Assembly: GCA_963731665.1 (NCBI GenBank)
Contig: CAVSWP010000011.1
Span: 372,001-436,000, forward strand
Length of the DNA stretch: 64,000 nucleotides
Reading direction: 5' to 3'
From: Chersky-840 sp035604715
Lineage (GTDB): Bacteria > Actinomycetota > Acidimicrobiia > Acidimicrobiales > UBA8190
In this document: positions 15,735-23,634 of the stretch, piece after piece
How positions within the stretch are numbered: position 1 is the first letter of the stretch
Layout of the letters: every line of letters starts with the position of its first letter
Made by a program: the position numbers and the translations under genes
Notes under the pieces: generated by a model
Told to the model about the DNA's origin: nothing
Database searches by the model: none
What the model saw: the letters and a program-made list of their open reading frames with translations, nothing else

Positions 15735-16490
15735 TCAGCGCCGGCCCAGGTGGGCCAGGGTGTCGCCGACGGCGTCGGTGATCACGCCGTCCGCGCCGGC
15801 GCCGACCACGGCGTCGATCTCGTCGGGGGTGTTCACCGTCCACGTCACCACGGCCAGGCCCTGCGAGTGGGCACCGGCCACGAGCTCGGTGGTCACCTGG
15901 GAGTGATGCGGATGCAACGCCGCGCACCCCAGCCCGGCGGCCAGGCCGAGCGCCGATGCGGCGTCGAGGGCGGGGTGCACGAGCAGACCGAGCGCCACCG
16001 GCCCGGCCAAGGCCGCCAGGGTGTCGGGCCAGAACGACGACACGATGACGTGCGCCGGCCACGGACCGCCGGTCCCGGCGCCCCGGGCCAGGACCGCGGC
16101 CACGTCGGCCGACACCCCGTTGGCCGGGTCGTACCCCGGGTCGGAGGGGACGTTCTTGATCTCGACGTTGACGACTGCACCGGCGCACGCCGCCAGGGCC
16201 TGTCCCAGCGTGGGCACCCAGGAGGGGAGCTCGTCGTAGCGGCACTCGTGGACCAGCCCCGAGCCCGGGACCTCGGCGTCGTGGTGCACCACCAGCTCCC
16301 CGTCGGCGCTGCGCCGCACGTCGAGCTCTACCCCGTCGGCGCCGCCGCCCAGCGCCCCGGCGAACGCCTCGAGCGTGTTCTCGCGCCAGGGCCCCGTGCC
16401 CCCCCGGTGGGCCAGGACCGCGAGGGGGTCACCCGGGCGCCGCTGTGGCCACCTCCATGATCTTCCACGGGGACTATCCTGCTGACGCAC
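15735..16490 (-). CDS. glycerophosphodiester phosphodiesterase
   Basis: This is a GDPD-family TIM-barrel enzyme that hydrolyses glycerophosphodiesters to glycerol-3-phosphate and an alcohol. AHRGG and ENTLEAF near the N terminus, GVELDVRRSADGELVVHHD with the metal ligands, VNVEIKN, and a C-terminal TWTVNTPDEIDAVVGAGADG are characteristic. No signal peptide is seen. The start is uncertain: GTG 16490 gives 251 residues, while the frame stays open to 16679 through bases that look unlike coding sequence and belong to the lower-GC island. Confidence 0.85.
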   Translation of the reverse strand: MRQQDSPRGRSWRWPQRRPGDPLAVLAHRGGTGPWRENTLEAFAGALGGGADGVELDVRRSADGELVVHHDAEVPGSGLVHECRYDELPSWVPTLGQALAACAGAVVNVEIKNVPSDPGYDPANGVSADVAAVLARGAGTGGPWPAHVIVSSFWPDTLAALAGPVALGLLVHPALDAASALGLAAGLGCAALHPHHSQVTTELVAGAHSQGLAVVTWTVNTPDEIDAVVGAGADGVITDAVGDTLAHLGRR

Positions 16491-16658
16491 CACAGGCACG
16501 AACGCTAGCTGGAGTATCTGCTTTCTGACCTGGACATTCACCCCACCTGTGCTTCGGCGTCTTTCATGTCTTTCGGCCCGAACGGTTTGCAGAGTCGTTG
16601 TTGGAAAAGAGGCTTTCGGCTCTGCTCGCACCGGCGCCAGATTGCCGATCCATGATCC

Positions 16659-16850
16659 ATGGCCCCAATACCCTGCCAAGAACTAGTCCGCGTCAGGCGG
16701 CAACTCGACAGTCTGCAATATGCACGACTGATCAGCCCGGAAAGCCCTGCTCTTGAAGCTCAACGTCAGGAGCTGGGCCGACGCGAAGTGGAACTACTGG
16801 GTCGGGACGAGTTGGCCCGTTCGGAACGATTCTTGAAGTCTCCGAACTGA
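16659..16850 (+). CDS. hypothetical 63-residue protein
   Basis: A short open frame in the lower-GC stretch after the phosphodiesterase encodes a charged, probably helical protein (Arg, Glu and Leu rich). I recognise no family and see no Shine-Dalgarno. It ends at 16850, directly abutting the stop of the opposing gene at 16851. Codon use resembles the island rather than the surrounding chromosome. It may be a remnant. Confidence 0.35.
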   Translation: MAPIPCQELVRVRRQLDSLQYARLISPESPALEAQRQELGRREVELLGRDELARSERFLKSPN

Positions 16851-17102
16851 CTACCGGGACTCCTCGGCCTCGGACTCCACCTCCGGGCGCGACTCCTTAG
16901 GTTCGTCCTCCCACTCCTCCGCCGGGTGCGGTCCGGTATCCATGATCGCCGACATGGCTTCCTCGGCAGGTGGGTGCGTTCGGTGCTTCCCTGACACGCC
17001 CTTGGGGTCCACCTTCAGCGCCGCGGCGACCAGCTCCTCAAACTCCTCCTCGGTGGGCTGGTGGAGGGGTTCGTTTGGGTCGTGGCGGCGGGAGGTCGGC
17101 AT
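16851..17102 (-). CDS. small acidic protein coupled to HicB-like gene
   Basis: This is an 83-residue, strongly acidic protein whose C-terminal half is Glu, Pro and Ser rich. Its ATG shares its A with the TAA stop of the upstream HicB-like gene (TAATG), so translation is coupled and the two probably work together. It does not resemble the HicA toxin, which is a small basic double-stranded-RNA-binding-like protein. No family could be assigned. Confidence 0.55.
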   Translation of the reverse strand: MPTSRRHDPNEPLHQPTEEEFEELVAAALKVDPKGVSGKHRTHPPAEEAMSAIMDTGPHPAEEWEDEPKESRPEVESEAEESR

Positions 17103-17356
17103 TAGCCCACAAGAACGTTGATCCGGTCTCCCGAAGAAGATCCGGTCTCAACGACAGGGCTTTCTGATCCCCTCTGCCAAAGCTGGACTACGGGGACCCG
17201 GTCGCCTTCAGCGAGGTAGAGCGAGATTGCCTCGGCCAAGTTCTCGTTCAGCTCGCCCAGGGTGTCTCCGGAAGCGAAGCAACCCGGAGGCTGTTGCGAC
17301 TCGGCCCAGAAGGTTCCGTCGTGATGGGTGGTCACGGTGATGGTCATTTCTGGCAC
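17102..17356 (-). CDS. HicB-like antitoxin-family protein
   Basis: This 84-residue protein has the HicB N-terminal fold: a short strand (TITVTTHHDGTFWAES), PPGCFASGDTLGELNENL and AISLYL, the pattern of a partial RNase H-like domain. It lacks the C-terminal helix-turn-helix or ribbon-helix-helix found in full-length HicB antitoxins. No HicA-like toxin is adjacent; the coupled downstream gene is acidic. It lies in the lower-GC island. Solitary HicB-like proteins are common in actinobacteria and need not be antitoxins. Confidence 0.68.
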   Translation of the reverse strand: MPEMTITVTTHHDGTFWAESQQPPGCFASGDTLGELNENLAEAISLYLAEGDRVPVVQLWQRGSESPVVETGSSSGDRINVLVG

Positions 17357-17452
17357 ACCGTCACCTCCTATCGACGCGGTCGGTCTCGCCCCTTAAGCCC
17401 GGCCTCCCGAAGAATAGCTTGGGTGAGGTCGGTTGAGTAAGTCCCTTCCCTT

Positions 17453-17869
17453 GTGATGGGGCAGGGTTATTGGGTGATCCGGAGGTACGGCGGCGAGGAC
17501 ATCTCTGCTGCTTTGGACGCTCATGAGGAGGACAACGGCTGGGACACCCTGACCCGGCTAGATGCTGTCGAGCGTGTTCTCGCCCTTGCAGGCGCTCCCC
17601 GCCATATCTCCAAGATCGTGGCCGAGCTTCACGCTAAGGGCCGAAACGACACCGTCGACCTCGTTAGCGCCGCGCTCTCCGACCTCAAGAACCGCCGACA
17701 GACGGTGGAGAACGTCGGCAGCGGCCGTTGGAGGATCAGGGGCGGCCAGGCCGTCTTGCTGGATATGTACAGCCGCGGTCGACGGGAGCTGACCTCGTCC
17801 TCATTACAGGGTGTCTCCCTTGCACCCAGCCAGGGTGTCGAGGGAGCCAGAGAAGGAGGGGGCCGGTAA
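17453..17869 (+). CDS. hypothetical protein with winged-helix-like segment
   Basis: The 138-residue frame starts with GTG at 17453 or ATG at 17456. Residues about 35-95 (RLDAVERVLALAG through SGRWRI) read as a winged-helix-type fold: three helices, then a hairpin ending in Gly-Arg-Trp. A DNA-binding role is possible but not shown. The C-terminal 40 residues are low in information, and their codons run into a strong hairpin. It is part of the lower-GC island. Confidence 0.5.
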   Translation: MMGQGYWVIRRYGGEDISAALDAHEEDNGWDTLTRLDAVERVLALAGAPRHISKIVAELHAKGRNDTVDLVSAALSDLKNRRQTVENVGSGRWRIRGGQAVLLDMYSRGRRELTSSSLQGVSLAPSQGVEGAREGGGR

Positions 17870-17904
17870 CCGACTCACAGCCAGTGAGCCGGGTACCGGC
17901 CCCC
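17858..17904 (+). terminator. long hairpin at the 3' end of the winged-helix-like gene
   Basis: GGGGGCCGGTA (17858-17868) pairs perfectly with TACCGGCCCCC (17894-17904), and an inner CTCAC/GTGAG stem (17874-17878 with 17884-17888) closes the loop. The TAA stop of the preceding gene lies in the left arm. There is no T-run downstream, so it acts as a terminator-like or processing structure. Confidence 0.6.
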
Positions 17905-17908
17905 CTCC

Positions 17909-17975
17909 GGGGCTAGCAGGTCGCCGCGTCACCCCTGGAAGGCCGTCGCGACGGGTTCAACTCCCGTTAGCTCCA
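17909..17975 (+). other. tRNA/tmRNA-like element, probably a decayed tRNA gene or attachment-site remnant
   Basis: GGGGCTA (17909-17915) can pair with TAGCTCC (17968-17974) as a 7-bp acceptor stem with one G-T wobble, followed by an unpaired A. Immediately inside the 3' arm, ACGGG-TTCAACT-CCCGT is a perfect 5-bp T-stem with a 7-nt T-loop. The 35 nt between is too short for D and anticodon arms, and I find no anticodon stem. The TTCAACT loop and GCTCCA end resemble the tmRNA 3' end, a common integration target for islands. CCA is not encoded. Confidence 0.4.
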
Positions 17976-18025
17976 CGCATTATACCTGGTCAGAGGCAAT
18001 TTCGCGAGGCCTTTGACCTGGGCTT

Positions 18026-19030
18026 TCAGCGTTCATCCCTTACTGGCCGGTAGGTGAGTCGGCGCCCTGGGGTCTGGTCGATCAGGGTCTGGACCCGCTG
18101 GGCGTCGGTCATCTTGCTGGTGTTCCAACGGAAGGCGAATTCGTCGGCGTAACAGCTCAGGTGTTGGCGGCTGATGTTGTGGAAGGTGCCGTCGACCGAC
18201 CGCTTGAACTGGGCAAAGAAGCTCTCGGCCATGTTCGTGGACACGTCCCCCCGGACGTACTCGTGGGAGCTGTGGTCGACGTACTCGTGGCCAGCGGCCT
18301 GGGAACGTGCCCTGCGGTAGCCCTTGTGCCCGTCCGTGTGGAGGATGGCGTTGGGCAGGTCCACGTCCTCGGCCAGGGCCTTGCGAAGGGTGGGGCCGGT
18401 CACGTCGGCGATCACGCGGGTACGGGCCTCCCCCGTTTCTTTGCTGATGAGCGCCATGACCGGGGTTTTGTCGTAGGCCGCGCCCGTCTTGGAACCAGCC
18501 CCCGTGGGGCGCCGTGAGGGGCGGCCCTGCTGGTGGCGGTTCTTTGGCGCACCGCCCACGAACGTCTCGTCCACCACGATGGTGCCCGACAGGAGCGAGA
18601 ACATCGGCTCTCGCTGCATGGCCTCGCGCAGCCGGTGCCCCATGAACCAAGCCGTCTGGGTACTGACCCCCAGCGCCCGTTTCAGCTCCAGGGCGCTGAT
18701 TGAGTTCTTCCCGGCTCCCATGAGCCACATGGCGAGGAGCCACTTCGAGGCGGGGACGTGGCTGGACTCGAAAATCGTCCCCACCATCACCGAGAACTGG
18801 CGGCGACAGTTCTTGTCCCGGCAGCGCCACAGACGGCGGTAGGTGACCTTCCCGGCCTTCGTACGGCGCTCTCCCGACCGGGCCGAGATGAAGTAGTGCT
18901 TGGCGTCCTTGGCGCCACAGTGGGGGCACACAGGCTCCCCATCGGGCCAGCGCAGGCGCTCCAGGAGTTGCCAAGCTGATGCCTCGTCAGAGAGGTATTT
19001 AGGGAGGGTTGCGAGGTTCAGCGGCTCCAT
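18026..19030 (-). mobile_element. IS1595-family (ISXO2-like) transposase
   Basis: This is a full-length transposase of 334 residues. The N-terminal zinc ribbon is CPHCG (about residue 36) with CRDKNC (about 71), followed by a helix-turn-helix region and the DDE-type core VVDETFVGG, HTDGHKGY and NMAESFFAQFKRSVDGTFHN, as in the IS1595 group. It looks intact and has its own promoter with a leaderless start. I could not find convincing terminal inverted repeats; the outermost similarity is only ATTAT near 17980 and 19070. It sits between the tRNA-like remnant and whiB1, at the right edge of the lower-GC island. Confidence 0.9.
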
Positions 19031-19036
19031 GCAGCC

Positions 19037-19065
19037 ATTCTACTTTAGACAACATGGTGCGTCAA
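19037..19065 (-). promoter_or_regulatory. consensus-like promoter of the transposase, leaderless
   Basis: On the minus strand TTGACG (19065-19060) and TAGAAT (19042-19037) are separated by exactly 17 bp. The ATG at 19030 begins 7 nt after the -10 box, about where transcription should start, so the mRNA is probably leaderless. This is the best -35/-10 match I found in the window. Confidence 0.7.
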
Positions 19066-19281
19066 GTGGATAATCCCCTCTTCCACCCATTTCCCCACCC
19101 TTCCCGTGTCCGTGAGCCCCCTCGAGCCTTCTTCGCGCTTGCAGGGGTGAGCGCTTGGGAGTAGCTTCACGATCACCGTTTCACCCCGGCGGTCAACCCC
19201 TGTGGCCAGCCAAGTGAACGGGATCACAAGGTTCGGACACCCAGAATCGCCCGAATCAGCACGGTACCGGAGGAGGCAGTC

Positions 19282-19572
19282 GTGGCACTCATGTGGAACC
19301 GGTCGGTCGAATGGGATGCCGAAGACTGGCGCAAGGTGGCGGCCTGCCGGCACACCGAGCCCGACCTCTTCTTCCCGGTGGGGACGACGGGGCCGGCGAT
19401 CGAGCAGATCGAAGCGGCCAAGAGGGTATGCCGGGCCTGTGAGGCCATCGAGCCCTGCCTCGAGTTCGCGCTGGCCACCAACCAGGAGTCGGGCATCTGG
19501 GGTGGCACCTCCGAAGAGGAGCGCCGCAAGCTCCGCAAGGCCTGGCTCGCCGCCCGGCGACGCGCCTCGTAA
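19282..19572 (+). CDS. whiB1: WhiB-family iron-sulfur transcriptional regulator, WhiB1-like
   Basis: This Wbl protein binds a nitric-oxide-sensitive 4Fe-4S cluster and partners the primary sigma factor. The 96-residue protein has the four cluster cysteines (Cys22, Cys50, Cys53, Cys59) and the GIWGG turn at 71-75, followed by a basic C-terminal tail. The segment DLFFPVGTTGPAIEQIEAAK closely resembles mycobacterial WhiB1. AGGAGG at 19271-19276 lies 5 nt before the GTG, which decides the start over the ATG at 19291. As in Mycobacterium tuberculosis, pdtaS lies nearby on the opposite strand, though here other regulators sit between them. A 10-bp hairpin terminator follows. Confidence 0.92.
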   Translation: MALMWNRSVEWDAEDWRKVAACRHTEPDLFFPVGTTGPAIEQIEAAKRVCRACEAIEPCLEFALATNQESGIWGGTSEEERRKLRKAWLAARRRAS

Positions 19573-19604
19573 GCCCGCACACCGCTTCCTAAACAACTCT
19601 CTTC

Positions 19605-19644
19605 TCTCTTCAGCACAGCGCTCTTCTCTTCAGCACAGCGCTCT
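19605..19644. repeat. 2 x 20 bp direct repeat
   Basis: CTCTTCAGCACAGCG occurs at 19606 and 19626, so two adjacent units of 20 bp lie just after the whiB1 stop. They are pyrimidine-rich and followed by the whiB1 terminator. The 20-bp period is the same as that of the 3-copy array downstream, though the sequence is unrelated. Confidence 0.75.
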
Positions 19645-19694
19645 TCCCCACAACTCCCGCACAACTTCCCCGCCACCTCCTCCGCACACCGATC

Positions 19695-19717
19695 GGCCCC
19701 GGAGCAACTCCGGGGCC
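19695..19717 (+). terminator. intrinsic-type terminator of whiB1
   Basis: GGCCCCGGAG and CTCCGGGGCC form a perfect 10-bp stem around a CAA loop, 122 bp after the whiB1 stop. It is followed by GTTGCG rather than a real T-run, as is common in high-GC actinobacteria. Confidence 0.75.
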
Positions 19718-19750
19718 GTTGCGCGTCCGGCCTCGAACGAAGTCCATCGA

Positions 19751-19810
19751 CGATCGGACGAGCACGTTGACGATCGGACAAGCACGGTGGCGATCGAACA
19801 AGCACGTCGG
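19751..19810. repeat. 3 x 20 bp tandem repeat upstream of the hybrid kinase
   Basis: Three head-to-tail units of exactly 20 bp begin CGATCGGACGAGCACG (19751), CGATCGGACAAGCACG (19771) and CGATCGAACAAGCACG (19791). Each begins with the palindrome CGATCG, and the last four bases vary. The third unit overlaps the expected -35 of the TATAAC hexamer at 19819-19824. The two-helical-turn spacing is typical of cooperative regulator binding sites, for example of an OmpR-type protein. Function is inferred. Confidence 0.8.
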
Positions 19811-19818
19811 CATCGAGA

Positions 19819-19824
19819 TATAAC
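19819..19824 (+). promoter_or_regulatory. candidate -10 element of the hybrid kinase operon
   Basis: TATAAC lies in an unusually AT-rich patch (GAGATATAACG), 102 bp before the kinase ATG. The matching -35 region (about 19794-19799, TCGAAC) is poor and lies inside the third 20-bp repeat, which is what an activator-dependent promoter would show. Between it and the ATG there is about 100 nt of leader with no clear structure. Confidence 0.45.
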
Positions 19825-19926
19825 GTAGCGACCGTCGGTATCCTCGATTGACGGGGAACGCGCCAGTGTCTCGGTTCCCGACTTCTCTTCGGTGAGAGGT
19901 GCCACTCCTCGCTGACAGGTGCCGAC

Positions 19927-22737
19927 ATGCGTGACGCGTCGGAGGGCAAACGGTTCGGCACCAGGTGGGTCGACAGGTCCATGCGCACCAAGGGCCTCGT
20001 CGTCATCGCCGTGCCCATCGCCATCCTCGTCGTCGTGCTCGGCTCGACGTTCTGGTTCACCCACGTCGACAACCGGGCCCAGGACACCGCCGGGCACTCC
20101 CGACAGATCGTGGCGGCGGCCACCACCCTCGAGAACAGCTTGCTTTCGGCCCAGGCCGGGCTGAGCGGGTACCTCCTCACCGCCGACCCCTCGTTCGAGA
20201 CCTCCTACGCCCACTCCGCCCAGGTCGTCCCCACCCAGCTCGGGCAGCTCGAGGCCCTCACCCTCGTGAGCCCCGATGGGCAGACCTGGGGCCCCATGAT
20301 CCAGCGCGACACCAACCGGCTCATCGCCGAGTTGGACCGGTTGAAGCTGGAGTCGCCCTCGGCGACCCCCTCCGCCGCGGTGCAGGCGTTGTCGCGCTCG
20401 GTCCAGGCGGGCACGGACACGCTGCGCGCCGACGTCTCGTCGCTCTCCAAGCAGCAGACCGCCCTGATCGCCGTGGAGCAGTCGTCCATCCACACCTCGA
20501 GCATCTTCCTGCCCGCCATCGCCATTGCCGCCGTCGTGCTCGCGCTGGCCGGAGGGGTGATGGTGTCGCAACTCTTCACCTCCGGCGTCGTGACCAGACT
20601 GCGCCGCCTCGAACGGGCCACCGAGGCGCTCGAACACGGCGAGACGCCCGTCGAGGTGCCCAGCGGGCGCGACGAGATCGGCCGGCTCTCGGCCCGGCTG
20701 CTCGACACCACGTCCCAGCTCCGACAGCGAGCCGAAGAACGCGACCGGGCCCGCGCCGAGCTGGAGAACATCCTCACCGCCAGCCCGGTGGTGTCGTTGC
20801 GCTACGACGTCGGGGCCCGCCGGTTCTCCTACGCCAGCCCCAACATCGACCGGCTCCTCGGGCTCTCGGCCGATGAGGCCACCGCCGAGCCCGACCTGGT
20901 CATGGCCCGGTTCCACCCCGACTCCGCCCGCCAGCTGCGCGACGCCCTGGCGGTGGGGACCCAGCGCCAGGGGGAGCGCCTCGAGATCCTCATGCGCTTC
21001 CGACGCGACCCTGCTTCTGAGGACTGGCGCGAGGCCGAGGCGATCTACATCGCCGAGACGGGACCCGGCGGTGAGCTCCAGGGGCTCGTCGCCTATCTCG
21101 TCGACGTGTCCGAGCGGCACATGGCCCAGCGAGCCGCCGACGAGCGCCGGTTCCTCCTCGAGTCGATCTTCCATGCCTCGCCCGACACCATCGTGGTGCG
21201 CGACATCTCGGGACAGGTGGTCCTGGCCAGCTCGGCGTTGGTCGAGGTGATCGGGACCACGGCCGCCGCCACCGACAGCCTGACGTCGGAGGCGGACCGG
21301 GCCACCTTGGACAACCTCATCGCCCGATGTGTCGCCGGGGAACAGACCCTCGACCCCGTGCTGAGCGTCGGCCGGCTTCCCGACGGGGACCAGCGCACGT
21401 ACGAGACCCGGGCCCGCCCGGTCTTCGACCACACCGGGCGCGTCACGGGGTCGGTGACCATCTCGCGCGACGTCACCAGGCGCATGCAGCTCGAGCAGTC
21501 CCTGCGACAGGCGTCCATGGCCGCCGAGAGGGCCAGTCAGGCCAAGAGCGAATTCCTCTCGCGCATGAGCCACGAGTTGCGCACCCCTCTCAACGCCATC
21601 CTCGGCTTCGCCCAGCTGCTCGAGCTCGACGAGCTCCCCGAGGACCAGGCCTCGAGCGTGGACCAGATCCAAGTGGCCGGGCGCCACCTGTTGTCGCTCA
21701 TCAACGAGGTGCTCGACATCGCCCGCATCGAGGCCGGCGGCATGAGCCTGTCCACGGAACCGGTGGACGTCGGGGAAGTCCTCGACGAGGTCACCACCCT
21801 GCTCGCCCCCGTGGCCGAGGCGGCCGGCGTGGAGCTGTCGGTGGACGTCGACGGCGCCCGACCCGTGCGCGTGCGCGCCGATCGGCAACGACTGCTCCAG
21901 GTCCTGCTCAACCTGGGATCGAATGCCGTCAAGTACAACAGCCGCGGCGGCTCGGCTTCCTTCAGCATCGGCAGCGGAGACGCCGGTCGCGTTCGTTTCG
22001 AGGTCCGCGACACCGGCCCGGGGATCGCACGCGAGCAACAGGACCAGTTGTTCCTCCCGTTCTCACGGCTGGGGGCCGAACGCTCGGCGGTGGAGGGAAC
22101 CGGTGTCGGCCTGGCTCTGTCGAAGCAGCTCGTCGAGGTGATGGGGGGAGCCATCGGCGTGGAGTCGGTGTCCGGATACGGCTCGACCTTCTGGGTCGAG
22201 CTCCAGGCCGCCGAGGTCGCCGACGCGCCTTCGGTGGGAACCCCGTCGCCGCTGACACCGGGTCCCGCGTTCGACGCCGCGCTCCCCGGCGTCGGCGTCG
22301 GCGCGGCGGTCTCGGCCAACGGCGAACGCGGCCCCCTGACGCCGGGGCCCAAGGTGGTGGTCCTGCAGATCGAGGACAATCCCTCGAACGCCGCCCTGGT
22401 CGCCCAGGTGCTCGCCAAGCGTCCCGGCGTCCGCCTGCTTTCCGCCGGCGAGGGCCGCACGGGGCTGGAGCTGGCCCGCCAACACCGGCCTGACCTGGTC
22501 CTTCTCGACCTGCACCTCCCCGACCTTCCCGGCGACGAGCTGCTGCACAGGCTCAAGGCCGTGCCTGAACTGGCCGACACAAAAGTAGTTGTGGTGAGTG
22601 CAGACGCCACTCCGAGCAGGATCAGGGAGATGCTCGACCTCGGGGTCGAGGGTTACCTGACGAAGCCGGTGGACGTCGAAGCTCTCCTTCGACTGGTGGA
22701 CTACGAGATCGGAGCCAAGCAGGGTGAGCCCGGGTGA
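19927..22737 (+). CDS. hybrid sensor histidine kinase (CHASE3-HAMP-PAS-PAS-HisKA-HATPase-REC)
   Basis: This 936-residue membrane sensor kinase has one membrane segment at about 24-46, then a periplasmic helical domain of CHASE3 type to about 195, a second membrane segment (about 196-217) and HAMP. Two PAS domains (about 275-395 and 400-515) precede the kinase core. The phosphoacceptor is His549 in MSHELRTPLNAI. The HATPase domain keeps NAVKYN, DTGPGI and GTGVGLAL. A C-terminal receiver has EDN, phospho-acceptor Asp861 in LLDLHLPDLPG, and LTKPVD. A phosphatase such as SixA could act on such a relay. The downstream response regulator is probably its output. The promoter region carries three 20-bp repeats. 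Confidence 0.93.
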   Translation: MRDASEGKRFGTRWVDRSMRTKGLVVIAVPIAILVVVLGSTFWFTHVDNRAQDTAGHSRQIVAAATTLENSLLSAQAGLSGYLLTADPSFETSYAHSAQVVPTQLGQLEALTLVSPDGQTWGPMIQRDTNRLIAELDRLKLESPSATPSAAVQALSRSVQAGTDTLRADVSSLSKQQTALIAVEQSSIHTSSIFLPAIAIAAVVLALAGGVMVSQLFTSGVVTRLRRLERATEALEHGETPVEVPSGRDEIGRLSARLLDTTSQLRQRAEERDRARAELENILTASPVVSLRYDVGARRFSYASPNIDRLLGLSADEATAEPDLVMARFHPDSARQLRDALAVGTQRQGERLEILMRFRRDPASEDWREAEAIYIAETGPGGELQGLVAYLVDVSERHMAQRAADERRFLLESIFHASPDTIVVRDISGQVVLASSALVEVIGTTAAATDSLTSEADRATLDNLIARCVAGEQTLDPVLSVGRLPDGDQRTYETRARPVFDHTGRVTGSVTISRDVTRRMQLEQSLRQASMAAERASQAKSEFLSRMSHELRTPLNAILGFAQLLELDELPEDQASSVDQIQVAGRHLLSLINEVLDIARIEAGGMSLSTEPVDVGEVLDEVTTLLAPVAEAAGVELSVDVDGARPVRVRADRQRLLQVLLNLGSNAVKYNSRGGSASFSIGSGDAGRVRFEVRDTGPGIAREQQDQLFLPFSRLGAERSAVEGTGVGLALSKQLVEVMGGAIGVESVSGYGSTFWVELQAAEVADAPSVGTPSPLTPGPAFDAALPGVGVGAAVSANGERGPLTPGPKVVVLQIEDNPSNAALVAQVLAKRPGVRLLSAGEGRTGLELARQHRPDLVLLDLHLPDLPGDELLHRLKAVPELADTKVVVVSADATPSRIREMLDLGVEGYLTKPVDVEALLRLVDYEIGAKQGEPG

Positions 22738-22920
22738 AAGGTTGTCCCACGGACCACACACGCTCGTCAACGACGAGAGACGTGTGTCGGTCGCGGACCA
22801 CCAGCCTTCCGACTCATCCCTGTTCGAGCACATGGACCACCGTTGCGCAGCACAGCAGGGCCGGTCGTGGGGGGCACCTCGACCACAGGGACGAGACGAC
22901 GTGCGACCGGAGGTAGGACC

Positions 22921-23634
22921 GTGACCGTGACTTTGACCGAAGAGGACCACATGGTCCTGGTCGCCGAGGACGACACCGCCAGCCGCACCGCCACCAGGAT
23001 GTTCCTCCAGCGCGTGGGCTACCACGTGGGCGAGGCCGCCGACGGCCCGGCCACGCTGCGCGAGGCCAGTCTCGGCCGTTACGACCTGGTGGTGCTCGAC
23101 CTGGGGCTCCCCGGTCTCGACGGCGAGGAGGTCCTGGCCCGTCTGCGGCGCGACAGCGGGTTGCCGGTCATCGTCCTGACGGGTCGCTCCGAGGAGTCCG
23201 AGCGCGTGCGCGTCCTGAACCTCGGCGCCGACGACTACGTCTTGAAGCCGTGCTCGCTCCCCGAGCTCGACGCCCGCATCCGGGCCGTCCTGCGTCGTGG
23301 ACAGCAGACCCCGGTGACCACCCAGATCGAGCACGACGGTCTCGTCATCGACCGGGCCGCGCACCGGGTCGTGGTGAACGGGACCACCGTCGACCTCACG
23401 CCCAAGGAATTCGACCTCTTGGCCTTCTTGGCGGCGACGCCCGATCAGGTCTTCACACGTGAGGAGCTGCTCGAGCACGTGTGGGGCTCCACGCAGGAGT
23501 GGCAGGACCCGGCCACCGTCACCGAGCACGTCCGACGCTTGCGCCTCAAGCTCGAGCCCGACGCCTCGAGCCCACGCTGGCTCCACACCGTGCGCGGGAT
23601 CGGCTACCGGTTCTCGGTGGTGGACGAAGACTGA
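22921..23634 (+). CDS. OmpR/PhoB-family response regulator
   Basis: This is a two-component transcription factor of 237 residues. The receiver domain has EDD near residue 15, phospho-acceptor Asp60 in VVLDLGLPGLDG, the Thr of VLTGRS and the Lys of VLKPCS. The C-terminal winged helix ends HTVRGIGYRF, typical of OmpR-type DNA-binding domains that bind direct repeats. GGAGG lies 8 nt before the GTG at 22921. It follows the hybrid kinase by 183 bp and is the likely partner. Its end overlaps the opposing membrane-protein gene by 31 bp. Confidence 0.92.
   Translation: MTVTLTEEDHMVLVAEDDTASRTATRMFLQRVGYHVGEAADGPATLREASLGRYDLVVLDLGLPGLDGEEVLARLRRDSGLPVIVLTGRSEESERVRVLNLGADDYVLKPCSLPELDARIRAVLRRGQQTPVTTQIEHDGLVIDRAAHRVVVNGTTVDLTPKEFDLLAFLAATPDQVFTREELLEHVWGSTQEWQDPATVTEHVRRLRLKLEPDASSPRWLHTVRGIGYRFSVVDED

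Noticed and set aside
17600..17980. A complete tmRNA gene ending at the tRNA-like element
   Set aside because: The expected 5' domain, tag-peptide frame and pseudoknots are not recognisable upstream, and a protein-like frame occupies that region.
17976..19075. Terminal inverted repeats of the IS1595 element
   Set aside because: Only ATTAT matches at the two outer flanks; this is too short to call ends.
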